64,000 nucleotides of DNA, from assembly GCA_949287075.1 (NCBI GenBank), contig CASEEU010000012.1:1-64000 (forward strand), in the 5' to 3' direction. This document shows, piece by piece, positions 17,487 to 26,740 of the stretch. A model generated the notes under the pieces. That model saw nothing but the letters and a program-made list of their open reading frames with translations. It had not been told where the DNA came from and did no database searches. Both the position numbers and the translations under genes were made by a program. Position 1 is the stretch's first letter; each line of letters opens with the position of its first letter. The stretch is from an uncultured Eubacteriales bacterium. Its GTDB lineage: Bacteria; Bacillota; Clostridia; TANB77; CAG-508.

Positions 17487-19338
17487 TTATAACTCAATTT
17501 TAGGTTCATACTTCTCAAGCCACATATTAACCTGGCACAAATATGCCATAAGTTGAGGCCCGAGTCATCAACTGACCAAACCAAGGTCTAGTAAAACTAG
17601 AACCATTTGTATCTAAGATTTCTAGAATATATTTTCTATTTAATAGATCATTAATCGGTGCATTTGGATTTTGCATAATATTTATTAGCATATCTTTTAC
17701 TTTAGCTAAATACGTAGGATTATGTGTCTTAGGATATGGTGATTTTTTTCTATCGACAATTTCAGCAGGTAAAAAGTCTTTACAAATATAACGAAGTAAT
17801 CCTTTTTCTCTGCCATTTAAAGCCTTCATTTCCCAAGGAATATTCCATACATATTGTGCTAATCTGTAATCACAGAAAGGAACACGAAGTTCAAATCCAT
17901 TATACATAGCCATTCGATCAGAACGATCTAGCAATGTTTGCATAAACCAATTTAAAGTTAAATAAGAAATTTTTCGTTTTTCAGCAGTTTCCTTAGAATC
18001 TGTATCTAATATTTCAACCTCTTCTAAGTTTTCGTTATAACGATAATCAATATATTCTTTTAAATGTACTTTTTTACTTAAATCAGGATGCAACAATGTT
18101 TGCCTTTCACTAATAGCAATTGACCAAGGGAACGTACCACTGTTTAAAGCATCTTCTCTAAAAAACCATGGATAGCCTCCAAAAATTTCATCAGCACATT
18201 CACCAGTTAATGCGACAGTTTGCTCTGGTTTTACATTTTTGCAGAACAATAATAAGGAAGAGTCAATGTCAGCCATACCAGGCATATCTCTTGCAATCAT
18301 ACTATCATATAAATAAGAAGCAAGTTCTGGGGTGTCAATCACAATCCTATGATGTTTGGTATGCAAATTTTTACACATTAAGTTTATATAATAATTATCC
18401 GAATTTGGCTGAAAATCGCTTTTAACAAAATTTTTATCATTATCTACATAATCAATCGAATAAGTATCTAAAAGTGGTAATTTTTCTTTTTCGTAATAAT
18501 CAGCAGCAAATTTTGTAATGATACTAGAGTCTAAACCGCCAGAAAGAAATGTACATAAAGGAACATCTGAAACCAATTGACGTTCGATGGCATCTTTTAG
18601 TAAGTCACGAACGTTATTACAAGTTTGTTTTAAATTATCCATATGTTCTTCTGAATGTAATTTCCAATATCGTTTGATTTTTAGACCATACTCATTAAAT
18701 ACTGCAAAATGGGCAGGTTTTAATTCATAGATGTTTTTAAAAATTGTTGTACCAGGTGTATGACTAGGACCAATACCTAATAACTCAGATATACCTTGAC
18801 TATCTAAGATTTTTTCAATTCCAGGATATTGGAATAGAGCTTTTATTTCCGAACCAAATACTAAGGTGTTATGGAATATAGAATAAAATAATGGTTTTAC
18901 ACCAAAATGATCTCTTGCCATAAATAATTCCTTATCTTTGGTATTCCAAATAGCAAAAGCAAAGATACCATTTAAGTAATGCACAATCTCTTTTCCAAAA
19001 TAAATATATCCTTTTAAAATAACCTCTGTATCACAATGTCCTTTAAAGGTAAACCCATTTTGAATTAAAATCTCTCTAAGTTCTTTTGTATTATATACCT
19101 GCCCATTGTAGCAAATAACATAATCTCCATAGGATGTATGTTCTATCATTGGTTGTTTACCACCATCAGGATCGATGACAATTAATCGCTTATGTGCTAA
19201 ATAAGCATTATCTGAAACAAAGTAACCATCTTCATCAGGTCCTCTTTTTGATAATGTATCATTCATATTTTCCAAAATTGTTTTAGAAATTTCTTTTAAC
19301 TTTTTTTTTATATTCACAAATCCAGTAAAACCACACAT
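17487..19338 (-). CDS. asnB: Glutamine-hydrolysing asparagine synthetase with a CGGG +1 recoding site near the C-terminus
   Basis: About 616 residues when read through the site. Begins MCGFTGF, with Cys2 as the glutaminase nucleophile; the class II amidotransferase domain is followed by the ATP-pyrophosphatase domain with FLSGGLDSSIITKF and LTGECADEIFGGYPWF. It makes asparagine from aspartate, glutamine and ATP. Read as triplets the protein ends MTRASTYGIFVPG, unlike the family. If C17562 (minus strand) is skipped, the end becomes MT-GPQLMAYLCQVNMWLEKY, the family-typical last helix, with stop at 17487. ATG 19338 has GGAGG upstream. Confidence 0.9.
17559..17562 (-). other. CGGG recoding site 4 (asnB)
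   Basis: Minus-strand ACT CGG GCC. Reading CGGG as glycine (GGG) restores the AsnB C-terminal GPQ-x-x-AYL motif. This is the only in-frame CGG in asnB. Confidence 0.75.
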
Positions 19339-19495
19339 GTATTTTGTACCTCCAATCTATATATCATATGCAAAAAAAGAAATAAAATTTATTGATTTTC
19401 AAAAAAAAGTATAGTAGACTTAACAAAGAAAAATTTACTATTATAAAAGAAAAACTAGATTTCGGATACTTTGATAAGGAAGGACTGAAGATAAA

Positions 19496-19955
19496 ATGAA
19501 ACGAAAAGTAAAAATAAAAAATGTAATAAAACATTTCATATTAATTACCAAACATAAATGGGTAGTTTTTAAATTATGTTGCAAGCTTAGATTATTTTGG
19601 AGAGGATTAGTACATGATTTATCAAAATATTCTCCAACAGAATTTTGGGAAAGTGTAAAATATTATGAAGGAAATCGTTCACCAATTGTAAGTTGCAAAC
19701 AAGATAAAGGATATTCTGAATCATGGTTACATCACAAAGGGAGAAATAAGCATCATAGTGAATATTGGGTAGATATGAATGCACCAGAAAAGACACACAT
19801 ATTGGAAAAAAGAAAGAGAAAAATTATTAATCAATGAAAAATTAAAAGATATGTTAACAGATTTTTTTACCCAGATCAGTATAGAGGGAATAAATAGGGT
19901 ATTAACGAAGAAAAAAGTACAAGAATTGTATAAAAAATATTGTGGCAATAGTTGA
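19496..19955 (+). pseudogene. DUF5662-family gene with internal deletion and frame change
   Basis: The first part (LFWRGLVHDLSKYSPTEFW, GYSESWLHHKGRNKHHSEYW) is typical of DUF5662. After WVDMNAPEKT the frame is lost near 19795. The family's C-terminal end continues in another frame as YWKKEREKLLINEKLKDML and ends at 19955. The central segment expected between the two parts, by my estimate around 50-60 residues, is missing. No CGG is involved, so this looks like a real deletion. ATG 19496 has AAGGA upstream. The function of DUF5662 is not known to me. Confidence 0.75.
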
Positions 19956-19980
19956 CAAAAAATGAAAATGCTTGTATAAT
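19952..19980 (+). promoter_or_regulatory. Sigma-A promoter of rpmF
   Basis: TTGACA (19952-19957), 17-base spacer, TATAAT (19975-19980). The -35 overlaps the end of the DUF5662 remnant. Confidence 0.8.
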
Positions 19981-20052
19981 CTTATAGTGACTAAAATATC
20001 GATAAAATAAACAATAGATATATACATATATCTTAAGCAAGGAGGGATTGAG

Positions 20053-20244
20053 ATGGCACAACCAAAAAGAAGATGGTCTAAAGCAAGAACACATGCTAAA
20101 AGATCAACATGGAAAAAAGAACAACCAGCATATACTACTTGTCCACATTGTCATGAACCAGTAATGCCACATAGAGTATGCAAAAACTGCGGATATTATG
20201 ATGGAAAAGAAGTAATTGCTAAAAAAGAAAATAAAGATGCATAA
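20053..20244 (+). CDS. rpmF: 50S ribosomal protein L32
   Basis: 63 residues. Begins MAQPKRRWSKARTHAKRSTW, with the zinc ribbon CPHCHEPVMPHRVCKNCGYY (two CxxC pairs). Component of the large ribosomal subunit near the peptidyl-transferase region. RBS AAGGAGGGATTG upstream. Own promoter and terminator; no DUF177 gene precedes it here. Confidence 0.97.
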   Translation: MAQPKRRWSKARTHAKRSTWKKEQPAYTTCPHCHEPVMPHRVCKNCGYYDGKEVIAKKENKDA

Positions 20245-20256
20245 TGAAGGGGAAAG

Positions 20257-20284
20257 TAGTGCTTTATAGAAGTACTATTTTTTG
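20257..20284 (+). terminator. Terminator of rpmF
   Basis: TAGTGCTT and AAGTACTA pair (one G-T), followed by TTTTTTG. Confidence 0.75.
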
Positions 20285-20313
20285 TTATTTAATAATGTAT
20301 ATGGAGGTGTGTG

Positions 20314-20929
20314 ATGCCAAAATCTACGTTTTATAATTTAAATAAAGAAAAAAGAGAAAAAATAGAAAAAGCATTGAAAAATGAATTTACAAAACATACT
20401 TTTGAAAAAGCATCTATTAGTAATATTATAGAAGAAGCCAAAATACCGAGAGGAAGTTTTTATCAATATTTTGAAGACAAAGAAGATGCTTTGAAATATA
20501 TTATAGAAGATTTCGTAAATGATGAAAAGGAAAAAATCAAAGAATTGTTAATACAGAATAAAGGAGATATATTTTTAACAACATTGGATTTATATTCTTA
20601 TTTTGTGGATAAAAATTATCATGAAAAAGAAGTAAAATTATTTCAAAATATTATTAATAAATTAAGAAATGAAAATGTAAATATTTATAAAAACATAAAG
20701 TTGAAGAAATTTACGGATTTAAAAGATAATGAAAAAAGGAATTGTTATATAAATACAAGTTTATTGGCAATTGAAAATGAAGAGGATATACAATATATGT
20801 TAAGAATATTAACATGTATTTTAAGAGCCGAAATTATGGATGTAATGCAGAAAAAAGTGTCAAAAGAAAAACGGAAAAGAAGAATTATCGAAACAAATAG
20901 AAATTTTAAAAAGAGGAATGAAGAAATAA
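20314..20929 (+). CDS. TetR-family transcriptional regulator with a CGGA +1 recoding site
   Basis: About 204 residues when read through the site at 20872. The N-terminal helix-turn-helix (FEKASISNIIEEAKIPRGSFYQYF, split here over residues 30-52) is typical of TetR; the rest is the helical ligand domain. Triplet reading ends in a very basic peptide (RKRRIIETNRNFKKRN). Skipping C20872 gives EK-GKEELSKQIEILKRGMKK, an amphipathic last helix of the kind common in clostridial TetR proteins. ATG 20314 has GGAGGTG five bases upstream. No target operon is adjacent in an obvious way; the copper operon downstream has its own CsoR. Confidence 0.82.
20872..20875 (+). other. CGGA recoding site 5 (TetR)
   Basis: AAA CGG AAA in frame; the +1 frame from GGA carries the family-like C-terminal helix to a TAA at 20927. 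Confidence 0.6.
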
Positions 20930-20934
20930 AGTAA

Positions 20935-20981
20935 GAACCTAAAATATTAGACAAATGTTTAATATTTTAGGTTCATTTTTT
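20935..20981 (+). terminator. Terminator of the TetR gene
   Basis: GAACCTAAAATATTA pairs exactly with TAATATTTTAGGTTC, followed by a T-run. It begins six bases beyond the recoded stop. Confidence 0.88.
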
Positions 20982-20996
20982 TAGAAATTTTTCATC

Positions 20997-21025
20997 TTGA
21001 CATACACCCCTGTGGGGTATATAAT
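20997..21025 (+). promoter_or_regulatory. Copper-operon promoter with CsoR operator in the spacer
   Basis: TTGACA (20997-21002), 17-base spacer, TATAAT (21020-21025). The spacer contains ACCCC-TGT-GGGGT, a G/C-rich palindrome of the CsoR operator type. Repressor bound there would block RNA polymerase; copper would release it. Confidence 0.8.
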
Positions 21026-21045
21026 ATCTTCGAGAGGTGAGAAAA

Positions 21046-21345
21046 ATGGAAGAGAATTGTTGTGATTCTAAAAAGAAAACATATAGGGATAAAGAAGAAA
21101 AGAAACAATTAACAAAAAGATTAAATATCATTGAAGGACAGATTAGAGGAATTAAGCAAATGATAGAAGATGACCGATATTGTGATGATGTTTTAACACA
21201 AATGTTAGCTGTGAACAAAGCTTTAGAAAGTCTAGAAAATGTTATTTTAGAAAAACATTTAGAAAGATGTATAGCTAAACAGATTAAAGAGGGAAATGTA
21301 GAAGTAACAGAAGAGATTATGAACTTGTTTAAAAAAATGAGATAG
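21046..21345 (+). CDS. csoR: CsoR-type copper-sensing repressor
   Basis: 99 residues from ATG 21046, which suits GAGAGGTG better than the upstream in-frame GTG. All-helical CsoR/RcnR family: RLNIIEGQIRGIKQMIEDDR, then the metal-site residues Cys (DDRYCDD), His and Cys (KHLERC), the C-H-C pattern of Cu(I) sensors. It should repress its own operon through the palindrome in the promoter. The N-terminus has an extra CC pair (EENCCDSKK). Followed by copZ and copA. Confidence 0.93.
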   Translation: MEENCCDSKKKTYRDKEEKKQLTKRLNIIEGQIRGIKQMIEDDRYCDDVLTQMLAVNKALESLENVILEKHLERCIAKQIKEGNVEVTEEIMNLFKKMR

Positions 21346-21446
21346 AGAAGTAAGCGAGCAGAATGTTAGTTTTTACAATTTTTGCTAAGACGTAATAAAA
21401 TTTTGATAAAAGTACACCATTAAAAAAGAAAGGAAAGGGATTAAAA

Positions 21447-21656
21447 ATGAAGAAAGTAGAAATTAAAATTGAAGGAATGCATTGTGAAGGATGTTCAAAA
21501 CGATTAACAAAAGTATTAAGTAATGTAGAAGGAGTAAATATGGTAGATGTTAGTTTAGAAAATAAATTAGCACATATAGAGTATGATGAGGCAATTGCAA
21601 AACTAGAAGACTTTTATGAAGTAATCGAGGATGCTGGATTTGAAGTTGTAAAATAA
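21447..21656 (+). CDS. copZ: Copper chaperone CopZ (heavy-metal-associated domain)
   Basis: 69 residues, a single ferredoxin-like HMA domain with the Cu(I)-binding motif GMHCEGCSKRL (CxxC). It carries Cu(I) in the cytoplasm to the CopA ATPase. ATG 21447 after AAAGGAAAGGG. It lies between csoR and copA in the same operon. Confidence 0.93.
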   Translation: MKKVEIKIEGMHCEGCSKRLTKVLSNVEGVNMVDVSLENKLAHIEYDEAIAKLEDFYEVIEDAGFEVVK

Positions 21657-21712
21657 GAAAGGCATGCGTTAGCAAAATTAAATATTTCGATACACAGAAG
21701 GAGGAATGTAGC

Positions 21713-23935
21713 TTGAAAAAGGTTCTCTTAAAAATAGATGGAATGACTTGTAGTGCTTGTTCAAATGGACTAGAAAAGTATTTAAATAAACAAGAAGGCA
21801 TTAAACAAGCATCTGTCAATCTCGTTATGAATAATGCAAGTATTGAATATGATGAAAAATTGTTAGATATTCCACAAATAGAAAAATTTGTCGAAAAAGC
21901 AGGATTTGAAAGTTTAGGGATTGACAAATTAGAAAAAGAAAAAAAGAAAGCATCAAATGAAAAATACAAATTGATTGGTTTAACCATACTTGCTATTTTA
22001 ATTTTATATATTTCTATGGGACAAATGATAGGATTACCTATTTTTGAAATTTTGAATATGCATCATCATCCAATCTATTTTTCCATTGTGCAATTTATCT
22101 TATCCATCATTGCTATATATTTAGGAAAAGATATTATACGAAATGGATATAAAAATTTAGTGCATAAAACACCTAATATGGATACATTAGTTGGATTAGG
22201 GGTTATTAGTAGTTTATTATATAGTATGTATAATACCTATCAAATTTTTATAGGAAATGAGGAAGCTGTTCATCATTTATATTATGAATCTATTGTTATC
22301 ATCCTCTTCTTTATAAAAATTGGAAAATATATAGAAGGAAGAAATAAAGATAAAACAAAAGAAGCCATACAAGATTTAATGATGATTACACCAAATTTGG
22401 CTACTATTGAAAAAGATGGAAAACAAAAGCAAGTGACATTAGATGAGATTCAAAAAGGAGATATCGTCATTTGCAAACCGGGAGAGAAAATTGCAGTAGA
22501 TGGTGAAATCATGGAAGGAACAACACATATTGATGAATCTTTTATCACAGGAGAAAGTGTACCAGTAAAGAAAACAACAGGAAATAAAGTGATTGCTGGA
22601 AGTATGAATTATGATGGTATGATAAAATACAAGGCAGAAAAAATAGGAAAAGAATCTACTGTATCAGAAATTGTCAGAATGGTTGTGGAAGCAACCAATA
22701 CCAAAGCACCAATTGCGAAAATTGCAGATACCATCAGTGGGTATTTTGTTCCAGGTATCATCTTAATTGCGGTTTTAGCAAGTATCATATGGGCAATATT
22801 AGGAGAAGATATTGGCTTCATTATAAATATCTTTATTACTGTATTAGTGGTAGCTTGTCCTTGTAGTTTAGGATTGGCAACTCCACTTGCGATTGTCATG
22901 GCTTCAGGATTGGCAAGCAGAAAAGGAATATTAGTAAAATCAAGTGAAGCCTTAGAAAATGCACATAAAATAAAAACAATTGTATTTGATAAAACAGGAA
23001 CATTAACAAAAGGACATTTAAGTGTATCTCAAATATTTAATTATTCTGCTCTAAAAGAAGATGAAATTATAGAAGTAGTAGCCAACATAGAAAATCATTC
23101 AGAACATCCAATTGCAAGAGGAATTGTTAAATATGCAGAAGAAAGAAATATACCAATAGATTCTAAAAAAGTGACAGAGTTTAAAAATATTTCTGGATAT
23201 GGTATACAAGCAAAATATAATGGAATAAATTACCTTATTGGAAATAAAAAGCTAATGTTAGAAAATCATATCCATATTGATAAAATCATAAAAGAAAATG
23301 AAATGAATGATGATGAAACATTAGAAAATGATGGAAATAGTCTTTTATTCATAGCAAAAGAAAATACATTAATTGCTTTAATTGGTGTAAAAGATATTAT
23401 AAAAGAAAATGCAAAAGAAGTGATTGATAAATTGAAACAACAAAATATATCAACAGTTATGCTAACAGGAGATAATGAAAAAACAGCCAAAGCAATCGGA
23501 AAAATAATTGGTATAGAAAACGTGATTGCAGGTGTTATACCAAAACAAAAAGCAGAAGAAATTACAAAACTAAAAGAAAACGGATTAGTCATGATGTGTG
23601 GAGATGGTATTAATGATAGTATTAGTTTAGTAAAAGCAGATATTGGAGTTTCTGTTGGAAGTGGTACAGATATTGCGATGGATAGTAGTGATGTGGTTCT
23701 AATGAAAGATAATTTAGATAAAATTAATGATTTGATAAATATAAGTAAAAAAACGATGCGAATTATTAAACAAAATCTATTTTGGGCATTTTTCTACAAT
23801 ATTTGTATGATACCAATTGCAGCAGGTGTATTAATCCCATTAGGTATAACCATGAATCCCATGTTTGCAGCTTTTAGTATGACGATTAGTAGTGTGACAG
23901 TTACCCTAAATAGTTTAAGATTAAAGAAAATATGA
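21713..23935 (+). CDS. copA: Copper-exporting P1B-type ATPase
   Basis: 740 residues. One N-terminal HMA domain (GMTCSACSNGL), then membrane segments, the actuator motif (FITGESVPVKK), the ion-path motif ACPCSLGLATP, the phosphorylation site FDKTGTLTKG, the HP motif SEHPIARG, and the ATP-hinge GDGINDS. These mark a Cu(I) exporter in the cytoplasmic membrane. TTG start at 21713 with GGAGG upstream. Last gene of the CsoR-controlled operon. Confidence 0.96.
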   Translation: MKKVLLKIDGMTCSACSNGLEKYLNKQEGIKQASVNLVMNNASIEYDEKLLDIPQIEKFVEKAGFESLGIDKLEKEKKKASNEKYKLIGLTILAILILYISMGQMIGLPIFEILNMHHHPIYFSIVQFILSIIAIYLGKDIIRNGYKNLVHKTPNMDTLVGLGVISSLLYSMYNTYQIFIGNEEAVHHLYYESIVIILFFIKIGKYIEGRNKDKTKEAIQDLMMITPNLATIEKDGKQKQVTLDEIQKGDIVICKPGEKIAVDGEIMEGTTHIDESFITGESVPVKKTTGNKVIAGSMNYDGMIKYKAEKIGKESTVSEIVRMVVEATNTKAPIAKIADTISGYFVPGIILIAVLASIIWAILGEDIGFIINIFITVLVVACPCSLGLATPLAIVMASGLASRKGILVKSSEALENAHKIKTIVFDKTGTLTKGHLSVSQIFNYSALKEDEIIEVVANIENHSEHPIARGIVKYAEERNIPIDSKKVTEFKNISGYGIQAKYNGINYLIGNKKLMLENHIHIDKIIKENEMNDDETLENDGNSLLFIAKENTLIALIGVKDIIKENAKEVIDKLKQQNISTVMLTGDNEKTAKAIGKIIGIENVIAGVIPKQKAEEITKLKENGLVMMCGDGINDSISLVKADIGVSVGSGTDIAMDSSDVVLMKDNLDKINDLINISKKTMRIIKQNLFWAFFYNICMIPIAAGVLIPLGITMNPMFAAFSMTISSVTVTLNSLRLKKI

Positions 23936-23947
23936 AAGAAAAAAGAT

Positions 23948-23976
23948 AAGACCTCTTCTAAAAGAGGTCTTAAAAC
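23948..23976 (+). terminator. Terminator of the copper operon
   Basis: AAGACCTCTT, CTAA loop, AAGAGGTCTT. The stretch 23977-24160 holds no gene; it is AT-rich with no strong promoter. Confidence 0.8.
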
Positions 23977-24160
23977 GTATTAAAACGAAATAATTACATT
24001 TAATGTAAAATTAAATGTTAATGATAGTATATGCTAAAAACAGATATTTATACATGAACAGCAACTATAAATCGATAATTTTTATAAAATTTATACAAAA
24101 CTAGATACATATTATAAAATACATGATATACTAATGTAAGATAAATGAAGGAGAAATGTT

Positions 24161-24733
24161 ATGCAAAAGATATATATTATTTTAACACATACAGGAACAC
24201 TACTTTCAAAGATTATTAGAAAATGGACAAAAGATGAATTTACGCATATTTCAATTGCATTAGATGAGGACTTGAATCAAATGTATAGTTTTGGAAGATT
24301 AAATGCATATAATCCTTTTTGGGGAGGATTTGTAAAAGAAGGGATATATACAGGAACATTTAAGAGATTTAAGAAAACAGAAGCATTTATTTATTCTTTA
24401 GATATAACTCAGAAACAATATATCATGATAAAAAATGAAATCAAAAAAATAGAAAAACATAAAGAGAAATATCGCTTTAATATATTAGGGTTATTAGCTG
24501 TAGGGTTTCATAAAAAAATACAACCAGACCATTCTTTTTATTGTGCAGAATTTGTAAAACATATTCTAGAATCAGCAAATATATCAATTGATTTACCAAT
24601 AATTGTGAGACCAGAAAATTTTAAAAATATTAAAAATTATACGGTTGTTTACAAAGGAAAATTAAGAAAATATAATAAAGAGAAAAAAAGAGAATATAGT
24701 ATTATTAATAATTATAAATTTAAATTAACATAA
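24161..24733 (+). CDS. NlpC/P60-like (YiiX-type, permuted papain fold) hydrolase
   Basis: 190 residues. The early histidine in DEFTHISIALDE and the later cysteine in FYCAEFVKHIL give the permuted His...Cys order of YiiX/YebB-like NlpC/P60 proteins. Such enzymes cleave or transfer amide or thioester bonds; the substrate here is unknown. No signal peptide is visible, so it may act inside the cell. ATG 24161 after AAGGAG. The C-terminal 30 residues are basic and probably disordered. Confidence 0.7.
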   Translation: MQKIYIILTHTGTLLSKIIRKWTKDEFTHISIALDEDLNQMYSFGRLNAYNPFWGGFVKEGIYTGTFKRFKKTEAFIYSLDITQKQYIMIKNEIKKIEKHKEKYRFNILGLLAVGFHKKIQPDHSFYCAEFVKHILESANISIDLPIIVRPENFKNIKNYTVVYKGKLRKYNKEKKREYSIINNYKFKLT

Positions 24734-24852
24734 AGATGGTAAATGGGAAAGATAAAAATTTTCACAGAATGTTCACAAAATTAATTTTATATGATACACT
24801 TGTAGAAAAACAGGTTGAAAATACGCAAAACAGTTATAAAGGGGGATTTTAT

Positions 24853-25521
24853 ATGAAAAAATCAAGTAGCAACAGAAAAAGTAATGCAGTCATTTGGGCA
24901 ATCGTAGGAATCGTCGTTATTATTATAGGAATAACATGTTTAATTGCATCTGGTCAAGAGGCAGAACCAACTACAGAATCAAGTGATGGATGGAAAATAA
25001 CATCTCGAGAAGAAGCACAAGAAGAATTAGATAATATGGGAGTAATAGGAGGTATTCTATTAGTTGTAGGAATAGGATTAGAAATTTTTGCATTTATAAG
25101 TAATCAATCAAATTCAAATGCAGTTGCAAATGAAACAGAAATCTTAAATCGCCATGAAAATAGATTAAAAGAATTAAATAATGAGTTTAAAGAAAATAAA
25201 ATAACAAAAGAAGAATTTGAAGAAAGAAAAACCAAGATTTTAGAGAGCATTATTGCAGACATAAATACACTAGATTTATTAAAAAAGAGAATAAAGGAAA
25301 TGGCTATTGATGGATTCATTACAGAAGAGGAAAGCAGAAATATATTAGAAAAAGTAGATACAGACATTAAAAAAACGAAAGGTAAAAGAAAAGGCATTAT
25401 ATTTATAGTTATCATAGCATGTATTGTCATTGGTACTATTGTTGGAATCGTAACTTCTAGCACAAAACCAAGCAATAATAGTAGAGATTTATTAAAATAT
25501 ACGAACACAGAGAGTAATTAA
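24853..25521 (+). CDS. Membrane protein with SHOCT-like segment
   Basis: 222 residues from ATG 24853, chosen because AAAGGGGG lies just upstream; an in-frame ATG 39 codons earlier has no ribosome site. Membrane segments near residues 15-35 and 65-85 and close to the C-terminus (IIFIVIIACIVIGTIVGIV). Between them, LKELNNEFKENKITKEEFEE resembles the SHOCT oligomerisation motif. The function is not known to me. Confidence 0.7.
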   Translation: MKKSSSNRKSNAVIWAIVGIVVIIIGITCLIASGQEAEPTTESSDGWKITSREEAQEELDNMGVIGGILLVVGIGLEIFAFISNQSNSNAVANETEILNRHENRLKELNNEFKENKITKEEFEERKTKILESIIADINTLDLLKKRIKEMAIDGFITEEESRNILEKVDTDIKKTKGKRKGIIFIVIIACIVIGTIVGIVTSSTKPSNNSRDLLKYTNTESN

Positions 25522-25581
25522 TGGAATAAATAATCTATCTTTGATATAGCTAATAGAAAAATAAAGAAAGGGGAATTTAAT

Positions 25582-26280
25582 ATGAAAAAAGCAATTATTG
25601 GAGTGATAATAGCCATTGTACTAGTAGCAATTGTAGGTATTGGTATTTTGGTAGTCAATGACTTTAAACAAGAGGACATTTTAAGACAAGAAATGTTAGA
25701 ATTTGAAAATCTAACACGCGCAGAAAATATTGACTTTGACAAAATAGATCAAAAAATACGAGAAATAAAAACAACAGGAGATTATGGTGTTTTAGAAAAA
25801 GCAATGAAAGATTATTTAGCAGATGTTGTCAATGCTACAGTTAGCATTGCAGATGTACTAAATGATGAAAAAATTGTAAATGCATTAACACCTGAAAACT
25901 ACATGGAAGATGGACCAGATTTTGTTCAAACCAAACAATTTTTAGAAGAAGCAAAAGGAGAGATTGAGAAAAATAAAACAGAAGTATTAAAACTATTATC
26001 AAATGAAGGTGCTATGTCATATATAGAAAATAAAAATCTAGATCAATACTATATAGACTTATATAAAGAAATTGCTCTATCAGAGGATACAGCAATCGAA
26101 GAGGATAATGCCGAATTAGAAGATTCTTTAAATGAAGTAGCAAGAATATTAGATATAGAAACACATGTAATTAATCTTCTTTCAGAAAATAAAAATGGTT
26201 GGGAAATTCAAGACCAAAATATTGTATTTAATAATGAAACATTGCAAAATCAATATAATGAATATATTAGTCAACTATAA
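25582..26280 (+). CDS. Membrane-anchored extracytoplasmic protein, unknown function
   Basis: 232 residues. One N-terminal membrane anchor (IIGVIIAIVLVAIVGIGILV), followed by about 200 acidic, helix-rich residues that probably face outside. I do not recognise a domain. RBS AAAGGGG before ATG 25582. It follows the SHOCT-like membrane gene by 60 bases and may share its transcript. Confidence 0.7.
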   Translation: MKKAIIGVIIAIVLVAIVGIGILVVNDFKQEDILRQEMLEFENLTRAENIDFDKIDQKIREIKTTGDYGVLEKAMKDYLADVVNATVSIADVLNDEKIVNALTPENYMEDGPDFVQTKQFLEEAKGEIEKNKTEVLKLLSNEGAMSYIENKNLDQYYIDLYKEIALSEDTAIEEDNAELEDSLNEVARILDIETHVINLLSENKNGWEIQDQNIVFNNETLQNQYNEYISQL

Positions 26281-26297
26281 GAAATCTATATACTGAA

Positions 26298-26323
26298 AAA
26301 GACCCCTCCGAAGAGGGGCCTTT
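26298..26323 (-). terminator. Terminator with UUCG tetraloop
   Basis: On the minus strand CCCCTC-TTCG-GAGGGG, flanked by further A-T pairs and followed by TCTTTTTC. It ends the 79-residue gene. Confidence 0.85.
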
Positions 26324-26324
26324 C

Positions 26325-26564
26325 TCATTTGAGAGATTTGTACCGCAAGTCCTCAAGAGAGATGACAGGAAACCTCTCAATCCCGTTGGTAATAATCCTC
26401 CTTTCGGAGTCATAAAGGTATCCTTCCGGAAATACAGTGGTCTCCAAAGCAAGATTGCTTACGATGAAGAACTCACTGTCAGTTGTGCAGGGAAACAGAT
26501 GTCCCCTGTAGTTGTTGAGCCTTTTAAGCTCAGCACACACCTGCTGAATACCTAAACATACCAT
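26325..26564 (-). CDS. Small hypothetical protein, isolated unit
   Basis: 79 residues from ATG 26564, chosen because GGAGG lies six bases upstream. Begins MVCLGIQQVCAELKRL; contains FFIVSNLALETTVFPEGYLY, probably beta-rich. I do not recognise it. It has its own promoter and UUCG-loop terminator and a higher GC content than its neighbours. It uses one in-frame CGG near the end (LRYKSLK, CGG TAC), where skipping the C would run through the terminator, so triplet arginine is the sensible reading. Confidence 0.6.
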   Translation of the reverse strand: MVCLGIQQVCAELKRLNNYRGHLFPCTTDSEFFIVSNLALETTVFPEGYLYDSERRIITNGIERFPVISLEDLRYKSLK

Positions 26565-26624
26565 AAGAACCTCCAAACAAAATGGGGGCAACAATGCATA
26601 CAACCCTAACAGAGTTGTGTATAA

Positions 26625-26653
26625 AGTATATCACAATTAACATAATTTTGCAA
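26625..26653 (-). promoter_or_regulatory. Promoter of the 79-residue gene
   Basis: On the minus strand TTGCAA (26653-26648), 17-base spacer, TATACT (26630-26625). Confidence 0.6.
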
Positions 26654-26740
26654 GAAAGGTAATAAATAAGAATTGCATTTAAATGATAATTTTGATATGA
26701 TAGTTAATAATAAGAATAGATAATGAAAAAGGAGGAAATT

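Noticed and set aside
19790-19960. DUF5662 break as another recoding site
   Set aside because: No CGG is near the break and a central segment is missing; it is a deletion pseudogene.
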